Made by a program: the position numbers and the translations under genes. Of a DNA stretch of 40,133 nt, positions 8,960 to 19,218 are shown piece by piece. The DNA comes from Chara braunii (Eukaryota; Streptophyta; Charophyceae; Charales; Characeae): positions 1,092,060 through 1,132,192 of the forward strand of contig BFEA01000240.1 in assembly GCA_003427395.1 (NCBI GenBank). The letters run 5' to 3'. Every line of letters begins with the position of its first letter. Within the stretch, counting starts at the first letter, position 1. The notes below the pieces were generated by a model, which was given only the letters and a program-made list of their open reading frames with translations, ran no database searches and was not told where the DNA came from.

Positions 8960-11300
8960 GCGTCGGTTGTTGTTCGATAAGTGTCGTTCGACGATTGCAC
9001 GGACCGGGCAGGTTAACGCAGAGCTGCGCTAGCGAGAGCTCCGTTGACGACCATGTGACGAGGGAACTGTCGGGGATGGTGGGGAGCTAGGTTGGACGCG
9101 GCACGAAGGGGGGTATACGCGGTCGCTGGCGGGATTTAGGCGAGGAAAACGAATGAACCTGCCGGGGGTTCTGCAGCCGGATGCATGCGGGGTGAAGAAG
9201 AGAGGGCGACGGTGACGAACGGAACGAAGTGACGATCGGGCCGGCGGACGACCGACTGACGAAGAGCCGAGGTAGCGGCAAGTGGAATGGGCAGCGAGGA
9301 GAAAGTCCGGACGCAACGAAGAGGGAGACGATCCGCGGCGCGAAACCCCGCCAGGTGCGTTCGGGCTTGAGTAACGTAGGAAGGTGGAAAGAGGGGGAGA
9401 AGGGCGCGAACCTGGACGGGGTTCCGAGCCGGATCCTCTCAGTGAAGGAAGGGAGACACAGGGTGTGTACGGAGGAAGCCGGACTTCGAAGGGCAGCGGC
9501 GAGCGCTAAGCCAGGGGGCGGATTAATCGGGGCGCATTCCTGCGCCGGGTTCATCCGAGGAAGCGGGGAATGGAAGAAGTGGAGATGGAGGGGAAGAAGG
9601 ATGAGTTTGCTCGTTACTGAGCGGAATCTAGCGGGGAAGAAGTCGTATTAAGGGTTTTCGGGGCCGACGACCCCAAATCTGAGGTTGGGTTTGGGAAAGG
9701 GGGGTTAGTTTTTGGGATGTAGGGAAATGGTGCTGCGCGGTAGGTGACGAAGGAGGCAGACATGGTGAGATGGGAACGGGTTGCTTGCTCGCTCCTCGGC
9801 CGAACTGAGCGAGCAAGGATTCGAATTTGAGGTTCCGAGGCGGGGCGAGGACGATGGCGGTGTTAGAATTAGAGTTTAGAAGTTAATTGCTTTGACTCGT
9901 TAGTAAGGAGCTGCGCAGGGGCGAGAAGGGGGTGGGGAACGACGATGAACCCGCTCTTATTTTAGCGGGAAGTTCATCTGAACTTGACAGGGAGGGGGGG
10001 GGCAACCTTTCTGAAATATCAAAGTATTCTTCCAGGTCTTGGCGGAAGAGTCATTTAACTCTGTTTGTCGAAGTTTGGCGCAGGTTGTGTAGTGGAGTCG
10101 GAGGACTACCGGTGGTCAGTACGATGCTCATTGGGGGAGAGGCATCCGGCTGCAGCTCAGCGGGAGACCCATTCCGACTTGGCTTGTCCTATTAGAGAGA
10201 GAGAGAAAGAGAGAGGGCACTAGCAACCAGACTGGCCATGTGGGATGATGAGCCTCGGGAAGGTAGGGGAGTATGAGGTTTACCTGAGATTGAACTCGCT
10301 ATGAGGTACGAGCAGATGCGCAAAGAAAAGAAGTCTCAGTTGACTTTGTGCGCCCTATCGGTAGTGGCGAGAGGCTAGCCGCAGTGCCAAAAACTTACCC
10401 ACTGAACGGTAAGACGCCCACTCCACCAGACAGAGCAGCAACAAGAGAGCGGCGGGCTGAAGATTACCGCTTGGCAGTGCACGACTATTCTGCCTGCAGG
10501 GACAACGTGAGCCAGTTACTGGAGAGCTTACCTGTTTAAGGAACGGGATTGCGTACGTCCCCCTCGTTATCAGTAGGATTCACTCGATGTGGCCTGTTCA
10601 GATTGGAGGGAACGGTCGGGAGCTACACGCGAGGCTGGAGCCTACCTGTGATAGGGAGGTCGGCCACGGGACGCCTGTCCGGGCGGTGTGTTGCCCATTC
10701 TGGCGGCCGCGAACTAAGGAAATCAGCGGGATTACAGAGCTTTTGTGGGCCAGTGTGCAACTACCTGGCGGCCAGGAGACCGGAGGAGCACTTGCCTCTG
10801 AGCATGAAGGTACGAGGAGCCGAAGGCTGAATCGTGGTGCCCAACTGCTGGTTGGCCCAGGGAGGAGAACGTTCACCTCGGTGATGTGGGATCGTTATGA
10901 AGAGGTTCTGTTGTACGAGCGGGGTCCTGATTGCTGGGCCTTGCTGCCGCAACCTCTTGGGCAGCACCTTTGTGTAGTGCCTTACTCACTGTGTACTGTT
11001 GCCCTTTCCCCTGGCTGCTCCGGATAAGACACAAGGGGGGGAATCGGAGAGAATGACATTATGGCTTGACCGAAGAGTTCTTTGCTGAGATCGGGAGCTT
11101 CGTAAGGGAGTCAATAGTGGGGAGGTTGATTGCAGTTGATCGGGGAGGCCGTATTCGGCTGCGTGTTGCTACATGACGCGGCAGTCTGATAAGAAGTAAG
11201 GGAGGTGTGAGCTATCGTGCGGCGACAATGCTGTCTTGGATCGAGGTGGGGGAGTTTGGTGACGTGACCAAGTTTGTAGAAGGGGGTTATCGCTGCGATT
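8960..11300. other. GC-rich inner right arm, no gene recognised
   Basis: G/A-rich mirror of the C/T-rich inner left arm. A short (GA)n lies at about 10196-10216. Open frames on the minus strand (such as 9087-9554) are Pro/Ser/Arg-rich shadows of composition. No RNA gene apart from the U6-like piece is apparent. Confidence 0.5.
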
Positions 11301-12550
11301 TGGGAGATTGTCAGGAGAGTTGGGTTCGGCAGTCTGACTCCAAGTTGACCAATCTATTACACTTGGCCACCATTGCGGGGCCCTGAGGCGAGTGAAGATA
11401 ACAAGGCCCTCTCCTGCGAGTCTGAGGGCACCTCTCTTGTATCTGAGAGTCTCAAAATTATCTCTTTCTGCCCTTCTTACTCCAAGTCTAGTCTATTGGT
11501 TCTAAGAGGAAGGCGGCAGGCGGGGTTGCAACCCGTAATCCGCGCCAAGGCCTTTGTGGGAGGTTCGCCCCACCGATTGCGGGAGCTCTGCCGAAACTCA
11601 GGAGAAGTTCTGGAGGCAGGGAACAGACGGGTAATCTTTGGCTTTCCCTCTATAAACCTAGGTATAACCCCTATCTGTACATCTTGCTATGGTTGGTTGA
11701 GTATGTTGCGTGTGACCCTATTTTGACTTTAGTTTGACTTTCAGGACAAATCAGAGTGAGTAAAAGAATGTATGCATAATGGCAGTTTCAGTTTCTTGAT
11801 TGCCTGAAAGCAGACTTGTTCAGGGAAGGGGGTTGCATCAAGGGGAAGGTTTGGAGAAAGACAGTTTTGTTTGAGATTGGAAGGGTCTTATAGGGTCAGA
11901 CATGGTTCCATAAGATTGGATGACCTGACTGTTGTGTTTATTCTGGTTTTCTGAAAAGACCAAGCTTTGTTTCTAAGATGAATGGCTTGGTCGTTGTGTT
12001 TATTTAATTTCGTCTGGCTTTGTTTCTAAGATGAATGGCCTGACTACTTATTTTGTGGGGCTTTGACTGTGCAAATTTGAGGACCAGATTTTGTTTCTAA
12101 GATGAATAGTCTGGTCGCTGCTTATTTCTGGGTGGTTTCTGAACAGCCTCTGGGTCTAACTCAGAGTGCTCTGCCTTTTTGTGCTGAGGAGAGAGGGTTG
12201 AGCTTTGTTTCTAAGATGAATGGCTCAACTCTTTCGGTTGTTTTATTTTGAGGGAGTAAATCTTGCTGAGGACAAAGCATGTTCCATAAGATTGGATGAC
12301 TTTGGACTCATGTCGCACACAGCTAGATCAGAGAGAAACGAGTCTGGCAGAGGACCAGATATGTTCCATAAGATTAGATGGTCTGGCCCAATGCCTCACA
12401 CATGTTGGAACCCAAAAGGTTATAATTTGACTATACTTTTATTACTATCTTACTTAAGAACAGGCTAGTCAGACAAGGGTTCCATAAGATTGGATAACCT
12501 GACTATAGCTTACCACAAAACCGAAGAGAGTATAACTAAGAGTATAATTG

Positions 12551-13077
12551 AAGGTACAACGAAAAAATTTCATAGAGTTAAATAATCATTCTATAGTAAA
12601 ATTACAATCTAAATTTCAAATTTTCATTCCATCTAAAAAAATGTCATTCCAATTTTAAAAGTTTTCATCTTACTTTCAAACTTTCATTCCAAGAATAGGG
12701 TATCCTTCTTATTTGGACTGCATGCTAGAGATGGAATGAAAGTCTGGATGAGTTCATGAAATATTTTAATTGAACTGTCATTCTAAGTAAGGATTTTTTG
12801 TCATAAATAGGTTAATCCAATCTAAATTAAAAGATATTTGTTGTAGTAGAATGAAAATTTAATTAAAACATTTCATAAACTCATCCAGACTTTCATGCCA
12901 TCTTAAACAAATAGATGTAGTTGGAAGGGAAAACTCATATTTAGACGGGAACTTATCAAATAAAACTGAAAATTTTAGAATTGGACGAACATTGGAATGA
13001 TAATTTTTAAATATGAAGGATTTTTTTTTTATGGAATGTTTTTTCAACTTTCATTTCTTGTGGGAATTTTTCTGTTG
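12551..13077. mobile_element. AT-rich MITE-like insertion in the right arm
   Basis: This stretch has no counterpart in the left arm. Its ends are imperfect inverted repeats (GAAGGTACAACGAAAAAATT left; the right end reads CAAAGTTACAACAGAAAAATT on the other strand). An internal inverted repeat of about 48 bp pairs around 12730-12778 with 12857-12904 at roughly 85-90%. No open frame of note. The superfamily and a target-site duplication are not resolved, and the boundaries are approximate. Confidence 0.6.
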
Positions 13078-13150
13078 TAACTTTGGGCAGGCTGAGCTTT
13101 GTTTCTAAGATGAATGGCTCAGTCCTATGCCCAGTTTTGAACACTAAGTT

Positions 13151-13152
<2 letters not shown>

Positions 13153-13182
<30 letters not shown>
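13153..13182. repeat. (AT)n microsatellite
   Basis: About 15 AT units. The left arm has only a short TATATATAT at the mirror position near 3922. Confidence 0.9.
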
Positions 13183-13549
13183 ACTTGGATATTAAACAGT
13201 TCAGGGCAACTAAGCTTTGTTTCTAAGATGAATGACTTAGCCATATGTCAAAAAGAAGAGAGAAGTCGTTGTGCAACCTGTTCGTGTATACTCGAAGGCT
13301 GGGTCAAGCATATTCCATAAGATTGGATGACCTGACTTTACGCCTTACGTAAGCAGGGTATCAAGGGTTAAAACATTGAAACATTATGAACTATTGTCTG
13401 CTAAGTTGACTTGGGGATGACGATAGTACTTACCTTTGTGGTTTGGCATTTCATGTGGCTGAGTGAGGCTACTACTTGGTCTGGGTTTCAGTTTGACAGG
13501 TAGTTGCTCTAGAGGCTCGCCGCGTGCTAGAGCGATAGAAGTTAGTCTC

Positions 13550-13935
13550 AATTCCTGCATTTTTTTAGCTAAGTTTATTTTACTTAGATCAATTCTCGCA
13601 TTTTCTGGGATCTTTTGTTATACTTGGTCTTGTATAAATTTTGGTAAGTTACTATCGCTACAGGAAGCGCTGCCGAAATTTCTACAAACCCGAGAAGTTA
13701 GTCAATTTTTGACTTTTCAAAGTTCGGTTTGTCTAAAGTTCATATATGACTTAGTGAAAATCTGAAAAGTCTCATTTTCTTAAGGGAGTGCTGCCCAAAT
13801 TTTTGCTAATTCAGGGAGCTAGACAAAATTAGACTTTGGAAAGTCAAAGACTATTTCTGTTTTCATATTCGGACTGATATAAATTCTGAAAAGACACTTT
13901 TCCTACGGGAAGCGCTGCCGAAATTGTCTTAGTTT
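13550..13935 (-). repeat. Three-copy tandem repeat of about 123 bp, right
   Basis: Reverse-complement cores (GGAAGCGCTGCCGAAATT and variants) near 13660, 13783 and 13910 mirror the three left copies, so the tandem array predates the inverted duplication. Confidence 0.7.
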
Positions 13936-15378
13936 AAAGGAGATAGATTATGTTTTGACAAGTGACAATTCTAGCGATCCACCCTGTATGGGGGAGATTA
14001 TGCCAGGGTCTACCTTTGCTTTGGGCACTGCTTAAAGGTAGATTCAGGCTTACTCAATTAGAAGGATCTTGGGTGGGGATGTGTTATGGAGTTGTATTCT
14101 CCATACACTTATGATTTTAGCTTGGGGATTGGCCTGTCTTGTGCTACAGGTCTTCTTGATCGATTGATTCAGGACTTCGACTAGTTTGAGCTTGGTCCAC
14201 AAGGATCGTCTTCTGTTATCACTGATAATAGGTCGGTCGTCGTTTCGTCGGTCTACGACTCAATTCCAACTCACACTCCGAACTCAACCTAAAAGGTTTT
14301 AGCCCCGGTGATCTTATTGTTTTATTAGGGTTTTCACCCAGACTTTTATTGAATGGTCATTTAACAAAGGTGTTGAGTATTTAATTATGGTTGGTTGGAC
14401 TGGAGATCGGGGCTTGCATGGCTAAAGCGAGGGGTATGAGTGCAGAGAATGGTTGGGGTTGACTCTGTGTAGTACGTGGACTGTTGTTTGATTCTTGGGT
14501 GTGACTGCAGGTATGTTTTTGCGGCTCAGATGCTGGACTTTGATTGCCTGGGACCACATATATACATATGGTTGTGAAAAACCCCACTGAGACTGTGAGA
14601 AGTAATCGTCACATACTTACCCCCTTATATATGTATACGAGTGTGGACCTATGATGAGTGTTCGTGCGGCCCAAGGGGCCCCGTGCTAAAAGCCTTTTCA
14701 GAGGTTAAGACTGAGGGGCATAGGGAAGACCCTTCCTTCTTCTTGTTTGCTCCTTAAGGGGCTTTTCTTAGTCGGACGTCGGTCCTGGGCTGGGATTCAA
14801 GGTCCTTGTCCAGGACATCCCAAACCCTAGACTCTGCAGGGGAGAAACCTCCCCTCGCGCAGAGCCTATCTGCACTGCCCGTCGAGACACCCAACCTTGG
14901 AGGCGAAAATGTCGTGAGGGCCGAACGACATGTCCTTCAGCCGTTCAATATCATGAGGGGTAACCCCTCATGATATATTCCTTCAACCGTTCAATATCGC
15001 AAGGCCGGAGCCGCGATCACCACGTATGATTGGTATCGTTGGTTGGTATGGGACTGGCTTGCAGCCGCGCGACCTTATGTTAAGATCCCGCGCGTGACGT
15101 TTCGCCCCCCTAGCGTCTAAAGGTAATGGAATCAAGGGGCTCGCACGTATGCACGAACGCTTGGGATTATTATAGGCCGCTGGCACCACCCGAAAAGGGG
15201 GGGGTACCCCAGGGTCATGATTTCTTCCGGAATAGGGGGACCTCCGGCCTACTTTTGCTTTTTAAAGTTATCATGGTTGGACGTTATAGTCCGTGGCAGT
15301 TGTCAAAGTCAAACCCCATGACTCATGTCCGGGCCTAAAGTGGAACTCACCTCCAGGGCAGCAAGAAATGACTGTCAC

Positions 15379-15544
15379 CACAGGTATGGACCTGTGTACC
15401 ACCCGCTCTGCATAGAGTGCAGAAGAGGGTGTGTGGTCTTCAACCGCGCATGGCGGTTGTCCAGCGTCGAGAGATTAGCTCTCAAGGCGCATATCAGCCG
15501 ACACTTGAGTGTCGAACGCGACCCTCGAGATTAACGAGGATCGC
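15379..15544 (-). repeat. Hairpin chain, right copy
   Basis: Mirror of the left chain. Stems are preserved at 15379-15385/15390-15396 (7 of 7), 15441-15447/15453-15459 (7 of 7, where the left copy has one mismatch), 15499-15505/15508-15514 (7 of 7) and 15518-15527/15535-15544 (wobble-tolerant). Stem retention after considerable divergence is the notable point. Confidence 0.6.
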
Positions 15545-15904
15545 ACGAGTATGGGTACCACATAGTACGCCATCATTGCGACCGCTTGCGTACGCTTGCA
15601 TTGCAAGTCGATATGAGTTAGCCCTGCATCCGCGCAGTTTTATACTAAGTCTCGCGCGCGACGCCTATTCGATTTTCGCATCGGAAAGTTATGGGATGGT
15701 TACTGAAGGGACTAGGAGTATTGTCGCGTTGTTCAATGTATGTGTGTGCATGTTTTATTTTTGTGTTTGGTAAAATGGTGTGCGCGTGGCGTGTGGGATG
15801 CGTCCTAGTCGACCGGCGACGGGTCGCGCTTGGGACTTTAACCCCCCCAAGATGTCGGTTCGCATGCGGGTCCGATAGGCGTATTACCGCGCGTACTGTG
15901 TAAC

Positions 15905-17587
15905 CAGCTGAACGCGCTGAACGCGCGTTCACGTTCAAACGCGCGTGTTCATACCCCCCGGAGGCGCGTTCAATCGCGTTCAAACGCGCTGCGCCCCACG
16001 TGGGACGAAAAAATTTGAAAGCGACACCAAGGGGCGCACGCGCGCGTTGCGGACTACGAGGTGGGGGGCCTCGTTCAACAAATAACGAAAGTGCAAAAAA
16101 AAAAAATCAGGAGGCCCACCACCCCGTAGGGAGCAGCGACGCTGCTTGTGGGGGGTTGTGGGCCAATGCCCCAGACAAAACAACAAAAAAAAAAAAAAAA
16201 AAAAAAGTGTGTGAATGTGTGTGTGTGTGCGTGAACACTCCTTTTTTTTTCGGGAGGGGGTGGGAAAATGCCCCTAACACGGCTCAGACGGCCCATGCAG
16301 GCTTTCTCAAGGGTCCTCACAGCCATGTGGCGCAGACCCCCCCACCAAAATCAAGGCAGGCAGTGAATACGAAGAAGAGCCGGAGTTGGCCGAATATATA
16401 CTGTCAAGAGCATATGCAGGTCTGTGTTTCAACAATTATGGGTTGCTCACGTATCTAGGCCGTGTTGGCCTATGCACGTGTTTCTCAGGGCTTGGCTGCA
16501 CTACTTAAATGTGCAAAACTAGAATGAATCTTCTNNNNNNNNNNNNNNNNNNNNNNNNNNNNNNNNNNNNNNNNNNNNNNNNNNNNNNNNNNNNNNNNNN
16601 NNNNNNNNNNNNNNNNNNNNNNNNNNNNNNNNNNNNNNNNNNNNNNNNNNNNNNNNNNNNNNNNNNNNNNNNNNNNNNNNNNNNNNNNNNNNNNNNNNNN
16701 NNNNNNNNNNNNNNNNNNNNNNNNNNNNNNNNNNNNNNNNNNNNNNNNNNNNNNNNNNNNNNNNNNNNNNNNNNNNNNNNNNNNNNNNNNNNNNNNNNNN
16801 NNNNNNNNNNNNNNNNNNNNNNNNNNNNNNNNNNNNNNNNNNNNNNNNNNNNNNNNNNNNNNNNNNNNNNNNNNNNNNNNNNNNNNNNNNNNNNNNNNNN
16901 NNNNNNNNNNNNNNNNNNNNNNNNNNNNNNNNNNNNNNNNNNNNNNNNNNNNNNNNNNNNNNNNNNNNNNNNNNNNNNNNNNNNNNNNNNNNNNNNNNNN
17001 NNNNNNNNNNNNNNNNNNNNNNNNNNNNNNNNNNNNNNNNNNNNNNNNNNNNNNNNNNNNNNNNNNNNNNNNNNNNNNNNNNNNNNNNNNNNNNNNNNNN
17101 NNNNNNNNNNNNNNNNNNNNNNNNNNNNNNNNNNNNNNNNNNNNNNNNNNNNNNNNNNNNNNNNNNNNNNNNNNNNNNNNNNNNNNNNNNNNNNNNNNNN
17201 NNNNNNNNNNNNNNNNNNNNNNNNNNNNNNNNNNNNNNNNNNNNNNNNNNNNNNNNNNNNNNNNNNNNNNNNNNNNNNNNNNNNNNNNNNNNNNNNNNNN
17301 NNNNNNNNNNNNNNNNNNNNNNNNNNNNNNNNNNNNNNNNNNNNNNNNNNNNNNNNNNNNNNNNNNNNNNNNNNNNNNNNNNNNNNNNNNNNNNNNNNNN
17401 NNNNNNNNNNNNNNNNNNNNNNNNNNNNNNNNNNNCCGCTCCCCACACTGCCCACAGCCTCCCCCCACCCTGCACAACCCCCTGCGCAAACGCGTCAAAC
17501 GCGTTTAACACCGTTCACTGAACGCATGTTCACCGGTTTCAAAGTCTGAACGCGAAACGCGCGTTCAATGAACGCGCGGTAACATAG
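15905..17587. mobile_element. Insertion with GAACGCGC subterminal motifs
   Basis: It interrupts the conserved arm block. Both ends are packed with GAACGCGC / GCGCGTTC words (15909-15990 and 17485-17577). Outer words TGTGTAACC (left) and, on the other strand, TATGTTACC (right) are imperfect inverted termini. Flanking GCGCGTAC and GCGCGCAC could be an 8-bp target duplication with one mismatch, which would suit a non-autonomous hAT-type element. About 901 bases inside are unsequenced, so coding capacity is unknown. A long A run and a (TG)n lie at 16184-16230. Confidence 0.55.
16535..17435. other. Assembly gap (901 N)
   Basis: A run of N. Every open frame crossing it is an artefact. Confidence 0.99.
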
Positions 17588-17589
17588 CG

Positions 17590-17960
17590 CGCACACCCCC
17601 TATGCTACAACGAATGAGAAATGCCCTCGGCTGGTCCACCTCTGCGATTGCAACTGATTAGCTTTCGTACTGTGGACTGGTAGCTCGGCGGGGATCCGCC
17701 CACCGAAGGGAGGTGACAGCTCCCGTAAGGTGGAGGTAAGTCGTGCCTCTCGTAGGCCCTATCCTGTCGTAGGGGCTCGCGGGAGGTATGGCTGGCGCAC
17801 TCGGCCGAAGCAGCTTGCGGAAGCTCCATGTATATTGCGACGAAGGATTTAAACCAACTCCTGCTTGACGCGGCCGGGAGGGTCCCGCGCTGCCTTGTGC
17901 GGTGCCGGACCGATGCGCTCGACACTGCGCAGGCCACAACCCGGTTCGCAGTGCAAAGGC
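17590..17960 (-). repeat. Best-conserved arm block, outer right part
   Basis: Reverse complement of left 1285-1640. The counterpart continues across the insertion at 15660-15903. The junction words ACCGCGCGTAC (left of the insertion) and ACCCCCTATGCTAC (right of it) are adjacent in the left arm, which shows that the material between was inserted. Confidence 0.65.
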
Positions 17961-17970
17961 GTACGACCCG

Positions 17971-18657
17971 TTAGAGTGCGTGTGTCATATGCTGTCCTCT
18001 ACCGGCTGCTCCCTTCATCGTCGTCGTAGAATTACGGCCCTGTCGTACGTGTTGTTGATGGTCGACCTCTATAATTGAAGGTTGCCACTGCTGCTCCTCA
18101 CAATTTTGCTTGTCGTGGTCCTCCCGTTCCATGTGTGCTTCCTCTATCATTGATGGTCGACCTCTATCGAAGGCCTCCAGCAGAGATGACGAGGGATCGA
18201 CACCGACTGCAGTCGACATCGACATCAGCAGCGCATCCTGCGAGCTTCCATCCACACTGGATGCAATCGCCATCCGATTCGCCTGAAAGACACGTGGCGA
18301 CATACGCAGCTCCTCCCAGAAGTACCCCTCCGTCGCATCATCGCATTGTCTGAGATCCTCCCACGCCCCCCCCGTCCTCCTTTTCATCCACCACCTCGGC
18401 GTCGCTCGTGGAAGAACACTGCAACCCATGGCGCAGCAAACCTGAACTGCAGCCTCCGTGATGGCCATGATATCCAGCCCTTCGACCGGAACTTGATGAA
18501 GAATTTTCCTCCTCTGCGCGCAGATCTGTGCTCTCATTCTGCCCAATGCCCTCGCCTGCTGACAACGAAAGAGCACAACCATCTTCTCGATCGTCGTCAA
18601 TTTCGCATGTCCGTCATCGCTGCCGCCCTCCATCGGCACGTGTGCTGCAATGCTCAT
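17971..18657 (-). pseudogene. PIF/Harbinger-like transposase N-terminal fragment
   Basis: An open frame of 228 codons beginning MSIAAHVPMEGG. Residues about 85-130 contain a W-W-rich basic patch followed by an acidic stretch and then the segment FWEELRMSPRVFQAN. This arrangement (R-W-W-x-K, then D-D-x-x-x-x-Y-F, then L-R-M-S-x-x-x-F) resembles the N-terminal region of HARBI1-type transposases and plant PIF/Harbinger relatives, upstream of the catalytic DDE domain. After about residue 135 the frame becomes Ser/Gln/His-rich and no DDE triad follows, so it is a truncated or captured piece. Sequence homologous to its 3' part (the DHDKQ region) lies on the same strand in the left arm near 824-900. 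Superfamily placement is from recognition of the pattern and could be overturned by a profile search. Confidence 0.5.
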
Positions 18658-19195
18658 GAACCACGAAAATAAAACAGCCTATCAACTCGCCACGACCACA
18701 GTAACCTCAGCATGAAGTCCCCGACGACGTTCCCCGCATGTGCTCGACTCAACACATAGGTGCAGCGGCATGCAGAGGCGATGGCGATGGACCTTCGCGG
18801 GGCGCTCACAAATTTGTGACGACGTTTGCAAATGCCTGTTTCCACCGTCGCAGATATGGATGCCACCTGCCCCGCGTTGGCATCGTGACGTCCAGCACCC
18901 AATTTGAAATTCGATTTTCGACCCGGAAGGTCCACTGCTTTTTAAGGGTTTTTTTTCCGGTCGCAAGTGCCTTTCTAAATCTCCCGCCTTCGGCAGCTGG
19001 ACCACACTGTAGCAAGACAGACATCACCCAATGGACCAAGGCATTGCCCCTCCCGCGGCTGACTATAATATTATGAAAATGGCCGCCGGCAGCCGAAAGG
19101 AATCATCCTTGGAGACCACCCCAAGGATAGGTGGAACGACGGTGGGAATTTCCTTGAAAACCCCCAAGGAAACTTCCTTCGGCCCGGAGGACGCT

Positions 19196-19218
19196 CCAAG
19201 GAGTGTCTAACGAGCCCC
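19196..19218 (-). repeat. Right terminal inverted repeat
   Basis: Reverse complement begins GGGGCTCGTTAGACACTCC and mirrors 214-236. Unique-looking sequence follows directly at 19219. Confidence 0.75.

Larger units (their letters stand above)
11894..13332 (-). repeat. Array of variable-stem hairpins, right
   Basis: Eleven units with a loop of the type TTTGTTTCTAAGATGAATG or TTCCATAAGATTGGATG. Stems: 11895-11899/11925-11929, 11958-11965/11985-11992 (8 of 8), 12012-12018/12038-12044 (6 of 7), 12082-12088/12110-12116 (7 of 7), 12197-12203/12223-12229 (7 of 7), 12273-12277/12300-12304, 12355-12359/12382-12386 plus two outer pairs, 12466-12472/12499-12505 (7 of 7), 13092-13097/13117-13122 with an outer stem 13084-13088/13129-13133, 13210-13214/13236-13240 and 13302-13306/13328-13332. 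The stem sequence differs from unit to unit while the loop stays recognisable. Confidence 0.8.
214..19218. mobile_element. Giant foldback DNA element, PIF/Harbinger-like
   Basis: The two ends carry one 23-bp inverted repeat (214-236 and 19196-19218, 2 mismatches) starting GGGGCTYGTTRGACACTCC. Inside it, the left arm matches the reverse complement of the right arm block by block: 1290-1870 with 15655-15900 plus 17590-17960; 2000-2290 with 15260-15560; 2470-2800 with 14255-14590; 3060-3450 with 13545-14000; 3600-4590 with 11890-13490; 4850-5180 with 11300-11650; 5770-5860 with 9640-9750; 6785-7030 with 8690-8955; 7480-7720 with 8345-8560. These block limits are read by eye. The superfamily guess rests on the GG-rich terminus and on a transposase-like fragment at 17971-18657. 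The bases flanking the ends (TCT left, TGT right) do not form a clean 3-bp duplication, so the insertion site is unproven. The element lacks an intact transposase. It could also be two head-to-head relatives rather than one unit. Confidence 0.72.
8345..19218 (-). repeat. Right arm of the giant inverted repeat
   Basis: About 10.9 kb on the map, about 9.2 kb after removing the insertion at 15905-17587. The remaining excess over the left arm includes an AT-rich MITE-like insert of about 0.5 kb and extra hairpin units. Identity to the left arm varies sharply along its length. The block matching left 1290-1870 looks 85-90% identical, while many other blocks are only recognisable by short anchors. 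That gradient argues for an old duplication rather than an assembly echo. Confidence 0.7.

Noticed and set aside
16485-17549. Four long open frames spanning the gap
   Set aside because: They consist almost entirely of N and carry no information.
214-19218. Assembly artefact producing a false palindrome
   Set aside because: The arms differ by many substitutions, insertions and unit gains, so one arm is not a copied contig of the other.
214-19218. Clear target-site duplication for the foldback element
   Set aside because: Flanks TCT and TGT do not match. 8- or 9-bp comparisons (TTGTGTCT/TGTTAACT, TGTGTCTCT/TGTGTTAAC) agree only partly. Left unassigned.
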